Shown piece after piece: positions 27,868 to 36,314 of a stretch of 64,000 bases of DNA. Each line of letters opens with the position of its first letter. Within the stretch, counting starts at the first letter, position 1. The notes under the pieces are model-generated. The model saw only the letters and a list, made by a program, of their open reading frames with translations, searched no databases and was not told the origin of the DNA. The stretch is taken from contig CALWHT010000053.1 of the NCBI GenBank assembly GCA_944380515.1, forward strand, positions 1 through 64,000, given 5' to 3'. The position numbers and the translations under genes are program-made. The stretch comes from an uncultured Roseburia sp. (GTDB lineage: Bacteria > Bacillota > Clostridia > Lachnospirales > Lachnospiraceae).

Positions 27868-28386
27868 TCAGCAGTGCTCCGGTTCCGGATATTCCGTGCC
27901 GAAGGTTTCTACCGTTACTTTTTTCATTGTCTGCGGAGCGAGCGGACGGTCATTGTAATCCGTAGTGGTTTCCGCGATTTTATTCACCACGTCCATGCCC
28001 TCCGTAATTTTTCCGAAAGCGGCGTAAGCACCGTCTAAGTGCGGAGCGTTTTTATGCATGATAAAGAACTGGCTTCCCGCAGAATCCGGGTGCATTGCCC
28101 TCGCCATGGAAAGAACGCCCTCCGTGTGCTTTAAGTCGTTCGCAAAGCCGTTCTGGACAAATTCGCCTTTGATTTGATAGCCGGGGCCGCCCATTCCCGT
28201 TCCGTCCGGGCAGCCGCCCTGGATCATGAAGCCTTTGATGACGCGGTGAAAAATCAGACCGTCGTAATAGCCCTTCTGGATCAGGCTGATAAAGTTGTTG
28301 ACTGTGTTCGGGGCGATTTCCGGATAAAGCTCCGCTTTCATAATATCGCCGTTTTCCATTTCAATGGTTACGATTGGATTTGCCAT
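27868..28386 (-). CDS. Peptidyl-prolyl cis-trans isomerase, cyclophilin type
   Basis: 172 residues, cytoplasmic (no signal). Cyclophilin core with GLIFHRVIKGFMIQGGCPDG (catalytic Arg), GVLSMARAMHPDSAGSQFF and HLDGAYAAFGKI. It speeds proline isomerisation during protein folding. AAAGAGGTAGC lies before the ATG. The gene is alone on the minus strand, between serS (convergent) and the C39-like protease (divergent). Confidence 0.95.
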   Translation of the reverse strand: MANPIVTIEMENGDIMKAELYPEIAPNTVNNFISLIQKGYYDGLIFHRVIKGFMIQGGCPDGTGMGGPGYQIKGEFVQNGFANDLKHTEGVLSMARAMHPDSAGSQFFIMHKNAPHLDGAYAAFGKITEGMDVVNKIAETTTDYNDRPLAPQTMKKVTVETFGTEYPEPEHC

Positions 28387-28522
28387 ATGCTACCTCTTTC
28401 TGAAACATTTCATTTTTGATAAAATAATGAAAATTTTACTGACGACAGTGTGCACTGACGCTATCCTGTATTGTAGCGAAAAAAAACCGCGGAGTAAAGC
28501 CCAAAACTTGTAAAAGTTTTGC

Positions 28523-28551
28523 TTGAATAAGACTCTGACAGGGGGTAACAT
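28523..28551 (+). promoter_or_regulatory. Possible promoter of the C39-like protease gene
   Basis: TTGAAT 28523-28528, 17-base spacer, TAACAT 28546-28551; each box matches 4 of 6. A small hairpin (28502-28521) lies just upstream. Confidence 0.4.
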
Positions 28552-28607
28552 AAGAAATAGATGTGCGTGAAGATAAAAATATGGAAAGGATAAACGGAGG
28601 GGAAAGT

Positions 28608-29480
28608 GTGAGCTATCGGAACAAAATGGCAAAGGCCGTTTGTATGACACTTTTTGCGGCGGCGCTGGCCGTCTGTGCCGGAGGGCAGGAAGCGCGGGAA
28701 AAGAGCGCGGATGCGGTGCAGGAGGCGGTGTTTATCCCGCAGACCGGGCTGTATGCCGGGGTTTTTACGGATTTTGACAATAATCAGTATGCAGTGATCG
28801 AGGACAAGAAGGAGCTGCTGGTCGCCTCCCCAAACCCGCAGAGCGGTCTTGCCGAGGAAAATGTATTTACCTTTTTGCAGGGGCCGAAATCCTGGGGTGA
28901 GGGCCGCGCCTGGTCGGGCGAGTGGAGCAATGAATATGTGAACGGAAATTATTTCGGCAATTTCGGCTGCGGGCTGTGCTGTATGGCAAATATTTACAGC
29001 ACATTTACGGACCAGGTCTGCTCCCCGTGGGACATGTTTGAGTATGCCAGACAGGTGTCGGGCTATTCTCCGAACCGGGAAATCGGTGCGATTGGCTGGG
29101 CGGATATGAAGGTTACATTGCGTAAGTGCGGATTTGATACGGAGCTGTGCAACAAGCCGGAAACCTACGAGGAATTCCGGCAGCAGATAGCAGGGGCGGA
29201 GGGCGCCGTTATTTTGGTCAGCAGCCGGGACGACGATACCTATTGGAAGAACACGGGCGGACATTATGTCAATATCTGTCTCTATCAGGAGGACACGGAT
29301 ACGGTATTTCTTGCCGACCCTGCTGACCCTGACGGCAACCGGACGTATCTCCCGCTGCGCTATGCGTACGATGCGTTAAAAACCGTCAGCCAGTATCAAT
29401 ATCTTCTGGTACACGGCTATTCGGAGGAAAATAACGAATGGAAGCACGATGGGATCGACGAAGTATGGGCTGCGCCGTGA
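28608..29480 (+). CDS. Secreted C39-like cysteine protease (Peptidase_C39_2)
   Basis: 290 residues from GTG 28608, chosen because GGAGGGG lies directly upstream; the frame is open to ATG 28563 without a good site. An N-terminal signal sequence (AVCMTLFAAALAVCAGG) is followed by a papain-like fold: NFGCGLCCMANIYS with the likely nucleophile Cys near 120, GGHYVNICLY with the His near 220, and FLADPADPDGN with the acidic residue. It may process secreted peptides or cell-wall proteins. No bacteriocin precursor or ABC exporter is adjacent. Confidence 0.78.
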   Translation: MSYRNKMAKAVCMTLFAAALAVCAGGQEAREKSADAVQEAVFIPQTGLYAGVFTDFDNNQYAVIEDKKELLVASPNPQSGLAEENVFTFLQGPKSWGEGRAWSGEWSNEYVNGNYFGNFGCGLCCMANIYSTFTDQVCSPWDMFEYARQVSGYSPNREIGAIGWADMKVTLRKCGFDTELCNKPETYEEFRQQIAGAEGAVILVSSRDDDTYWKNTGGHYVNICLYQEDTDTVFLADPADPDGNRTYLPLRYAYDALKTVSQYQYLLVHGYSEENNEWKHDGIDEVWAAP

Positions 29481-29515
29481 CGCCGTGCGGACAGGGAGGG
29501 ACAGGAAGAACCTTG

Positions 29516-30397
29516 ATGTTTGGGCCTGAATATGTGATTGCGGACGGGATTCCGGAAAAAGAGCTGGAATTTCTGAGACGGAATATCGGTAATGAGAGCG
29601 GTCTTGCGCTTGTGGAATGGGACGGGCAGGATAAGAGCGCGCTGCCCGGACGGCTTTCGCCGGAGAAAGGCATTCTTATTTCTGCGGACAGAGAGCTTCT
29701 CGCCGGGATGAAGCGCGCGGGGATGGCCACCCTTCAATTTATCGGGGCATCGGCGCAGTGTACAAACGTTTCCGACAGCGCGGCGGCACAGGAGGGCGGA
29801 GCGCCGGATATGCTGGTGGAGGGCTTCGAGGATGCCGACGCGGAGTTTTTTGCCCGGGTGTATCAGCGCGCCCACCACATTCCGTGGACGATTCTTGAGA
29901 CGGAACGCTGTATTGTACGGGAGATTACGCTCGACGATCTGGATGACCTCTTTGCGCTCTATGCGGGAGAGGGGATGACCGATTATATAGAGCCTCTTTA
30001 CGCATATGAGGAGGAAAAGGAGTATCAGAAGGCATATATAGAGCATATGTATGGATTTTACGGGTACGGTATGTGGGCAGTGCTGGAAAAAGCTACAGGT
30101 AAGCTTATCGGCAGGGCAGGTTTAGAGCACCGGGCCGAGCTGGACGGGGAAGTGGAGCTTGGGTACGCCATCGGTACGCCGTATCAGAAAAAAGGCTTCG
30201 CCACGGAGGTGTGCGGGGCTATTTTGCGTTATGCGGAGGAGCGGCTTGGCTTCGGGAGAATCATCTGCCTGATTCAGGAAGGCAACGAGGCGTCGGAGCA
30301 TGTCGCCAAAAAACTGGGGTTTGTCTTCACGGACTGCCTTTTTTTGGAAGGAAAATACATGAGGCGGTACTGCCTGGGAGGTAATGTTTCGGATTAA
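29516..30397 (+). CDS. GNAT N-acetyltransferase with extra N-terminal domain
   Basis: 293 residues from ATG 29516 with AGGAAG seven bases upstream. The C-terminal half (about 135-290) is GNAT: ERCIVREITLDDLDDLFALY, GRAGLEHRAELDGEVELGYA, and the acetyl-CoA loop YQKKGFATEVCGAI, close to the RimJ/RimL branch. The first about 110 residues (FGPEYVIADGIPEKELEFL, GILISADRELLAGMKRAGM) look like a separate alpha/beta domain, perhaps HAD-like but without a clear catalytic DxD. It follows the protease gene by 35 bases. The substrate is unknown. Confidence 0.78.
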   Translation: MFGPEYVIADGIPEKELEFLRRNIGNESGLALVEWDGQDKSALPGRLSPEKGILISADRELLAGMKRAGMATLQFIGASAQCTNVSDSAAAQEGGAPDMLVEGFEDADAEFFARVYQRAHHIPWTILETERCIVREITLDDLDDLFALYAGEGMTDYIEPLYAYEEEKEYQKAYIEHMYGFYGYGMWAVLEKATGKLIGRAGLEHRAELDGEVELGYAIGTPYQKKGFATEVCGAILRYAEERLGFGRIICLIQEGNEASEHVAKKLGFVFTDCLFLEGKYMRRYCLGGNVSD

Positions 30398-30400
30398 ACG

Positions 30401-30429
30401 TTGCAATTTGGCGTAAAATAAAATATAAT
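30401..30429 (+). promoter_or_regulatory. relA/spoT promoter
   Basis: TTGCAA 30401-30406, 17-base spacer, perfect TATAAT 30424-30429, 40 bases before the start codon. Confidence 0.8.
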
Positions 30430-30468
30430 ATGGAAATACGAGAGAGCGTGAGAAAGAGGGTGATATGC

Positions 30469-32781
30469 ATGGCAGATTTTTCGGCAGAGACGTTGGATTT
30501 GGAAAAGAAGGTAAAGGAAGAAGACGACAATATCAAACCGACGAAGGAGTTTGAAAGTCCTGAAAAATTATATGACGAATTAATTGCCAGCGTGCATAAG
30601 TATCACCCTTCCACCGATATTTCCCTGATTGAGAAGGCATATCACATTGCGCATGAAGCACACGAGGGACAGGTGCGCAAGTCCGGGGAGCCTTATATCA
30701 TCCATCCTCTTTGCGTGGCGATCATACTGGCGGAGCTGGAGCTGGATAAGGAGACGATTGTGGCAGGGCTTCTGCATGACGTCGTCGAGGACACGGTCAT
30801 GACAGACGAGGAGATTGCGAAGGAGTTCGGCGATGAGGTCGCTTTGCTCGTGGATGGCGTTACCAAGCTGGGGCAGCTTTCCTACGACGCGGATAAGGTA
30901 GAGGTGCAGGCGGAGAATCTTAGGAAGATGTTCCTTGCGATGGCAAAGGATATCCGGGTTATCCTGATTAAGCTTGCCGACCGGCTTCACAATATGCGCA
31001 CTTTAAAATATATGACACCCGAAAAGCAGAAGGAAAAGGCCAGGGAGACAATGGATATTTATGCGCCCATTGCGCAGCGTCTCGGTATTTCTAAAATCAA
31101 GATTGAATTAGATGACCTTTCACTGAAGTATCTGGAGCCGGAAGCATACTATGATTTGGTGCGGCAGATAGACCAGCGCAAGAGCGTGCGGGACGAATAT
31201 GTCCAGAGCCTTGTGGAGGAGGTGCGCAGCCATATCCGGGAGGCGGGGATTCCCGCGCAGGTGGACGGCCGCGCCAAGCATTTTTTCAGTATTTATAAGA
31301 AAATGGTAAACCAGCATAAGACGCTGGACCAGATTTATGATTTGTTCGCAATCCGCATTATTGTGGATTCGGTTAAGGACTGCTACGCCGCGCTCGGAGT
31401 CATCCATGAGATGTATAAACCGATTCCGGGCCGTTTTAAGGATTATATCGCCATGCCAAAGCCCAATATGTATCAGTCGCTCCATACGACGCTGATCGGG
31501 CCGACGGGACAGCCGTTTGAGATCCAGATTCGTACCTTTGAGATGCACCGCACCGCAGAGTACGGAATTGCGGCTCACTGGAAATATAAAGAGGCGAGCA
31601 ACAACGGCGGTGTCACCGCGCCGATGACCGTGACGGAGGAGGAAAAGCTGAGCTGGCTGCGCCAGATTCTGGAATGGCAGCGTGACATGTCGGATAACAA
31701 AGAGTTTATGAGCCTGTTAAAGAGCGATTTGGATTTGTTCTCCGACACCGTGTTCTGTTTTACGCCGACCGGGGATGTCAAAAATCTTCCGAACGGCTCC
31801 ACGCCGATTGATTTTGCCTACAGCATCCATTCTGCGGTCGGCAATAAGATGATCGGCGCCAAGGTCAACGGAAAGCTGGTTCCGATTGATTATGTGATTC
31901 AGAACGGGGACCGCATCGAGGTCATCACGTCGCAGAATTCCAAGGGACCGAGCCGCGACTGGCTGAACATAGTAAAGAGCACGCAGGCGAAAAATAAGAT
32001 TAATCAGTGGTTCCGCAGCGAGTTCAAAGAAGAGAATATCACGCACGGCAAGGAGCTTTTGATTGCCTACTGCAGGGCAAAGGGCATCAACTTCCCGGAC
32101 ATCAATAAGCCGGAATATCAGGAAAAAATTCTGCGCAAATACGGCTTTCACGACTGGAATTCGTGTCTGGCGACGATTGGGCACGGAGGCTTAAAGGAAG
32201 GCCAGATTGTGAACCGCATGTATGAGGAATACAAAAAGGATCATCTGGCGAGAATTACGGACGATGAAGTTTTAGAGACGATTGCGGAGAATAAGGAGAA
32301 GGGCGATGTCAAACGCTCCAGGAGCGGCATTATCGTAAAAGGACTTTATGATGTGGCGGTTCATTTCTCCAAGTGCTGCAGTCCGGTGCCCGGCGACGAA
32401 ATTGTCGGATTTGTCACCAGAGGGCGCGGAGTTTCGATACACCGCACCGACTGTATCAATATTATTAATCTTTCCGAGCTGGAGCGGGAGCGGCTGATCG
32501 ACGCGGAGTGGCAGCATGATGAGGAAAACGGCGCAAGCGGGCTTTACCGTGCCGAGATTAAAATATACGGAAATAACCGCACGGGACTGCTTGTCGATAT
32601 TACACGAATATTTACCGAGCGGGAAATTGACATTAATTCCATTCATTCCAAGACCAGCAAGCAGGGGATTGCGACGATAGACGTATCCTTCAGCACCAAG
32701 GGACGGGAGGAACTGACCAGCGTGGTAGAAAAGCTGCGTCAGGTGGAAAGCGTGATCGATATTGAGAGAACCACGGGCTGA
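30469..32781 (+). CDS. relA: Bifunctional (p)ppGpp synthetase/hydrolase (Rel)
   Basis: 770 residues from ATG 30469 (AAGAGGG at good spacing). Domain order: HD hydrolase (about 50-200, GEPYIIHP and LLHDVVEDT), RelA synthetase (about 240-355, KHFFSIYKKM, YDLFAIRIIV, YIAMPKPNMYQSLHTT), TGS (about 400-465), zinc-finger region with HFSKCCSPVPGD, and C-terminal ACT. The hydrolase HD motif is intact, so the protein should both make and degrade the alarmone, controlling the stringent response. This is the long Rel of Bacillota. Confidence 0.96.
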   Translation: MADFSAETLDLEKKVKEEDDNIKPTKEFESPEKLYDELIASVHKYHPSTDISLIEKAYHIAHEAHEGQVRKSGEPYIIHPLCVAIILAELELDKETIVAGLLHDVVEDTVMTDEEIAKEFGDEVALLVDGVTKLGQLSYDADKVEVQAENLRKMFLAMAKDIRVILIKLADRLHNMRTLKYMTPEKQKEKARETMDIYAPIAQRLGISKIKIELDDLSLKYLEPEAYYDLVRQIDQRKSVRDEYVQSLVEEVRSHIREAGIPAQVDGRAKHFFSIYKKMVNQHKTLDQIYDLFAIRIIVDSVKDCYAALGVIHEMYKPIPGRFKDYIAMPKPNMYQSLHTTLIGPTGQPFEIQIRTFEMHRTAEYGIAAHWKYKEASNNGGVTAPMTVTEEEKLSWLRQILEWQRDMSDNKEFMSLLKSDLDLFSDTVFCFTPTGDVKNLPNGSTPIDFAYSIHSAVGNKMIGAKVNGKLVPIDYVIQNGDRIEVITSQNSKGPSRDWLNIVKSTQAKNKINQWFRSEFKEENITHGKELLIAYCRAKGINFPDINKPEYQEKILRKYGFHDWNSCLATIGHGGLKEGQIVNRMYEEYKKDHLARITDDEVLETIAENKEKGDVKRSRSGIIVKGLYDVAVHFSKCCSPVPGDEIVGFVTRGRGVSIHRTDCINIINLSELERERLIDAEWQHDEENGASGLYRAEIKIYGNNRTGLLVDITRIFTEREIDINSIHSKTSKQGIATIDVSFSTKGREELTSVVEKLRQVESVIDIERTTG

Positions 32782-32795
32782 GGAGGAAGGTTTGG

Positions 32796-32846
32796 GGCTG
32801 TCCGAGGGCTGAGGCAGGAAAGTATGCCGCCCGGGACAGCTTTTCT
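32796..32846 (+). terminator. Terminator-like hairpin after relA
   Basis: GGCTGTCC at 32796-32803 pairs with 32834-32841, with a long loop and a TTTTCTT tail; moderate strength, so read-through into the next gene is plausible. Confidence 0.5.
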
Positions 32847-32866
32847 TGTGGAAAGGAAGTAGAGTG

Positions 32867-33496
32867 ATGGCGCCAATAAAGGTAGAACAATATGTAGTAG
32901 GTCCGGTTCAGACGAACTGTTATTTTGCGATCAATGAGGACACCAAAGAGATACTGATTATTGACCCGGGAGCGGCGGCAGGACAGCTTGCCGAAATTAT
33001 TACAAAACAGGATTTAAAGCCGCGGGCCATTCTTCTGACGCACGGGCATTTTGACCATGCCGGAGGGGCGGAGGCGCTGGCGGAGCGCTTTGGACTGAGC
33101 ATATATGCTTATGAGGCGGAAAAGGAAACGCTTGAGGATACGGCGCTGAATTTAAGCGGCTGGGAGGGTGCGGAGCGGCGCTATCATGCCGACTGCTGGC
33201 TTTCCGATGAGCAGGAAATCGATTTGGCGGGCTTTCATATCCGGGTATTCCATACGCCGGGACATACGGTCGGCGGCTGCTGTTATTTTTTCCCGTATCA
33301 TAAGATATTGTTTTCCGGGGACACACTGTTTCAGATGTCTGTCGGCAGGACGGATTTTCCGAAGGGCAGCGCGTCCGAGCTGATTCGGGCAATCCGGGAA
33401 AAGCTGATGGTGCTGCCGGATGATGTCACAGTTTATACCGGACACGGCGACGGGACGACAATCGGCACGGAGCGGATGTATAATCCGTATCTGTAG
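32867..33496 (+). CDS. MBL-fold metallohydrolase (glyoxalase II-like)
   Basis: 209 residues from ATG 32867 with AAGGAAG upstream. Metallo-beta-lactamase motifs: THGHFDHAGG (HxHxDH), HTPGHTVGG, SGDTLF and TGHGDGTTIGTE supply the metal ligands. The short length without a substrate domain puts it with YcbL-type hydrolases rather than full GloB. It probably hydrolyses a thioester such as S-lactoylglutathione-like or bacillithiol-type adducts. It is 25 bases before hemZ and probably co-transcribed. Confidence 0.9.
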   Translation: MAPIKVEQYVVGPVQTNCYFAINEDTKEILIIDPGAAAGQLAEIITKQDLKPRAILLTHGHFDHAGGAEALAERFGLSIYAYEAEKETLEDTALNLSGWEGAERRYHADCWLSDEQEIDLAGFHIRVFHTPGHTVGGCCYFFPYHKILFSGDTLFQMSVGRTDFPKGSASELIRAIREKLMVLPDDVTVYTGHGDGTTIGTERMYNPYL

Positions 33497-33520
33497 GACG
33501 GCGGAGGAAAAGAGACGGCT

Positions 33521-35044
33521 ATGATTGCAGTAATACTTAATAAGCCTGAGTTTGAATATGATATTCATTCGCTGCTGAAGGCGTTTTTCCCGAAACAGTA
33601 TGTCGGGGTATCGGCGGAGCAGAAAACATATCAGGAGCATATTGATATCCTGATGTCAATCGAGTACGGTGCGGATCGCATTACGGTTTTGTGGCAGCGG
33701 CATGTACCAAAGACAAAGGAGCAGGGAGAGCTCTCCTTGGAGGAGAATGTGCTTCCGCTGCCGGGGCGGACGTTTGCCGCGGATTTTTCGGATAAGACAG
33801 AGGCAAAAAATGTGCTCAAGCGCAACCTGTATGAAATGCTTTCCTCATACACGGGGAAAACGCTGCCGTGGGGAACGCTGACGGGAATCCGTCCGGTCAA
33901 AATCCCGATGAAGTTTTTGGAGGAAGGCAAAAGCAGGGAGGAAATCCGCGCCTATATGAAGGAGACGTATTTTACCTCCGAGGAAAAAATAAGCCTGTCC
34001 ATAGATATTGCCGAGCGGGAGCTTGCGCTGTTAAATCGAATCGATTATGAAAACGGCTACAGCCTTTATATCGGAATCCCGTTTTGCCCGACGACCTGCC
34101 TGTACTGCTCTTTTACCTCCTACCCGCTTAAGGCGTGGGCGTCCCGTGTGGACACCTATCTGGACGCGCTGGAGAAGGAAATTGATTTCACGGCGGCAAA
34201 GTTCGCATCGAAGCGCTTAAATTCCATCTACATCGGCGGAGGAACGCCGACTACCTTAGAGCCGTACCAGCTCGACCGGCTGCTGCGCAAAATCAAGTGC
34301 AGCTTCGATCTGGCGGACTGCCTTGAATTTACCGTGGAGGCGGGCAGGCCGGACAGTATTACCGAAGAAAAGCTTAAGGTGCTGCGCAGGCACGGGATTT
34401 CAAGAATTTCCATCAATCCGCAGACGATGAAGCAGGAGACACTCGATTTGATCGGGCGGAGGCATACGGTGGAGCAGACGGTGGAAAGCTTTCGGCTGGC
34501 AAGAGAGCTCGGGTTCGATAATATCAATATGGATTTGATCATGGGACTTCCCGGTGAGCAGCTTTCCGATGTCAGGGAGACGATGGAGCAGATTGCGGCG
34601 TTAAAGCCGGATAATCTGACGGTACATTCCCTTGCGCTCAAGCGGGCGGCGCGTTTGAATATGTTTAAGGAAGATTATCAGGACTACGAGATGGTCAACA
34701 CGCAGGAGCATATGGATGTCGTCGCTTCCTATGCCGAAAAGCTGGGACTTCACCCCTATTACCTGTACCGCCAGAAGGGAATGGCGGGAAATCTCGAGAA
34801 CGTGGGCTACGCGGCGGACGGCATGGCGGGCGTCTACAATGTCTTGATTATGGAAGAAAAACAGACTATAATGGCACTTGGCGCGGGGGCGACGACGAAG
34901 TTTGTCCGCTATCCGGGCGGCGGCGAGGGAGATCCGCTTATCACCCGCGTGGAAAATGTGAAGGACGTAAAGAATTATCTGGAGCGCATCGACGAGATGA
35001 TAGAGCGAAAAATCAGAAAAATGGAGGAAATTTCATGGCACTAA
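33521..35044 (+). CDS. hemZ: HemZ-type radical SAM protein (coproporphyrinogen dehydrogenase family)
   Basis: 507 residues. An N-terminal domain of about 175 residues specific to HemZ precedes the radical SAM core with CPTTCLYC near 189-196, IYIGGGTPTTLEP, and FTVEAGRPDSI. Relatives (HemN/HemW/HemZ) either oxidise coproporphyrinogen III or handle heme; HemZ is annotated as the former, but experimental support is limited. It ends inside the start of hisS (10-base overlap), so translation of the two is coupled. Confidence 0.9.
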   Translation: MIAVILNKPEFEYDIHSLLKAFFPKQYVGVSAEQKTYQEHIDILMSIEYGADRITVLWQRHVPKTKEQGELSLEENVLPLPGRTFAADFSDKTEAKNVLKRNLYEMLSSYTGKTLPWGTLTGIRPVKIPMKFLEEGKSREEIRAYMKETYFTSEEKISLSIDIAERELALLNRIDYENGYSLYIGIPFCPTTCLYCSFTSYPLKAWASRVDTYLDALEKEIDFTAAKFASKRLNSIYIGGGTPTTLEPYQLDRLLRKIKCSFDLADCLEFTVEAGRPDSITEEKLKVLRRHGISRISINPQTMKQETLDLIGRRHTVEQTVESFRLARELGFDNINMDLIMGLPGEQLSDVRETMEQIAALKPDNLTVHSLALKRAARLNMFKEDYQDYEMVNTQEHMDVVASYAEKLGLHPYYLYRQKGMAGNLENVGYAADGMAGVYNVLIMEEKQTIMALGAGATTKFVRYPGGGEGDPLITRVENVKDVKNYLERIDEMIERKIRKMEEISWH

Positions 35045-36285
35045 ACAAGAAGCCGGTCAACGGTATGAAGGATATTTTACCCGAGGAGATGCAGATTCGT
35101 GATTATGTGCAGCAGGTCATTAAGGAGACCTATCGAAGCTTCGGGTTTACCCTGATTGAGACGCCGTGTATGGAAAATATCGCAAATTTGAGCAGCAAGC
35201 AGGGCGGCGAAAATGAGAAGCTCATTTTCAAGGTCATGAAGCGCGGGGAAAAGCTGAAAATCGATGAGGCAAAAAGCGAGGCGGACCTGGTGGATTTCGG
35301 TATGCGCTATGATCTGACGGTTCCGCTGGTGCGCTTTTACGCAAACAATGCGAACGAGCTTCCGTCCCCGTTTAAGGCAATTCAGATGGGGAACGTGTGG
35401 CGCGCGGACCGTCCGCAGCGCGGGCGCTACCGTCAGTTTATGCAGTGCGATATCGACATTATCGGTGAGCCGAGCAACCTTGCCGAAATCGAGCTGATCC
35501 TTGCGACCACCGCCACGATTGGAAAAATCGGTTTTAAAAACTTTGAAATCCGCATCAATGAGCGCAGGATTTTAAAGGCGATGGCTGCATACAGCGGTTT
35601 TGCGGAGGAGGACTTTGACACCGTATTTATCATTTTGGATAAGATGGATAAAATCGGCTTTGACGGCGTCGCGGGAGAGCTTGCGAAGGAGGGCTATGCG
35701 CAGGAGTCCATCGATAAATATCTTGGGCTGTTCCGTGAGGTGGAGAAGGCGGACAACGGCATCAAATACCTCGCAAAGACACTTGAGGGCTTTTTAGAGC
35801 CGGACGTGGAAAAGAATCTGCTGGAAATCATGGAAAGCGTGGAGGCGGCAAAGACGGCTTCCTTTCGGCTGGTGTTTGACCCGACGCTTGTGCGCGGCAT
35901 GAGCTACTATACGGGAACGATTTTTGAGATTTCCATGCCGGAGCTCGGCGCGGCCTGCGGCGGCGGCGGACGTTACGATAAAATGGTCGGAAGGTTTACG
36001 GGACAGGATGTGCCGGCGTGCGGATTTTCCATCGGATTTGAGCGCATTATCCTGCTCCTGATGGAAAGCGGCTTTACGGTGCCGATGCAGCGGCCGAAGA
36101 CGGCATATCTGATCGAGAAGGGTTATCCGGCGGATGCACTCTGCCAGGTAATCCGTCAGGCGCAGGAGGAACGCGCCGCGGGAAAACAGGTGCTTGTGGT
36201 GCGCATGAACAAAAATAAAAAATTCCAGAAGGAAAAGCTGGCGGCGGAAGGCTACAAAGACATCGTCGAGTTTTTTAAGGATTAA
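35035..36285 (+). CDS. hisS: Histidyl-tRNA synthetase
   Basis: 416 residues. Class II core: motif 2 WRADRPQRGRYRQF near 120, histidine-specific VRGMSYYTGTIFE near 286 and GGGGRYDKM, then the C-terminal anticodon-binding domain (from about 335, TAYLIEKG). GGAGG in the end of hemZ is its ribosome site. It is followed 29 bases later by aspS, the classical hisS-aspS pair of Bacillota. Confidence 0.96.
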   Translation: MALNKKPVNGMKDILPEEMQIRDYVQQVIKETYRSFGFTLIETPCMENIANLSSKQGGENEKLIFKVMKRGEKLKIDEAKSEADLVDFGMRYDLTVPLVRFYANNANELPSPFKAIQMGNVWRADRPQRGRYRQFMQCDIDIIGEPSNLAEIELILATTATIGKIGFKNFEIRINERRILKAMAAYSGFAEEDFDTVFIILDKMDKIGFDGVAGELAKEGYAQESIDKYLGLFREVEKADNGIKYLAKTLEGFLEPDVEKNLLEIMESVEAAKTASFRLVFDPTLVRGMSYYTGTIFEISMPELGAACGGGGRYDKMVGRFTGQDVPACGFSIGFERIILLLMESGFTVPMQRPKTAYLIEKGYPADALCQVIRQAQEERAAGKQVLVVRMNKNKKFQKEKLAAEGYKDIVEFFKD

Positions 36286-36314
36286 AAAATACAAGAATAG
36301 AGGGAGTTAAGAAG

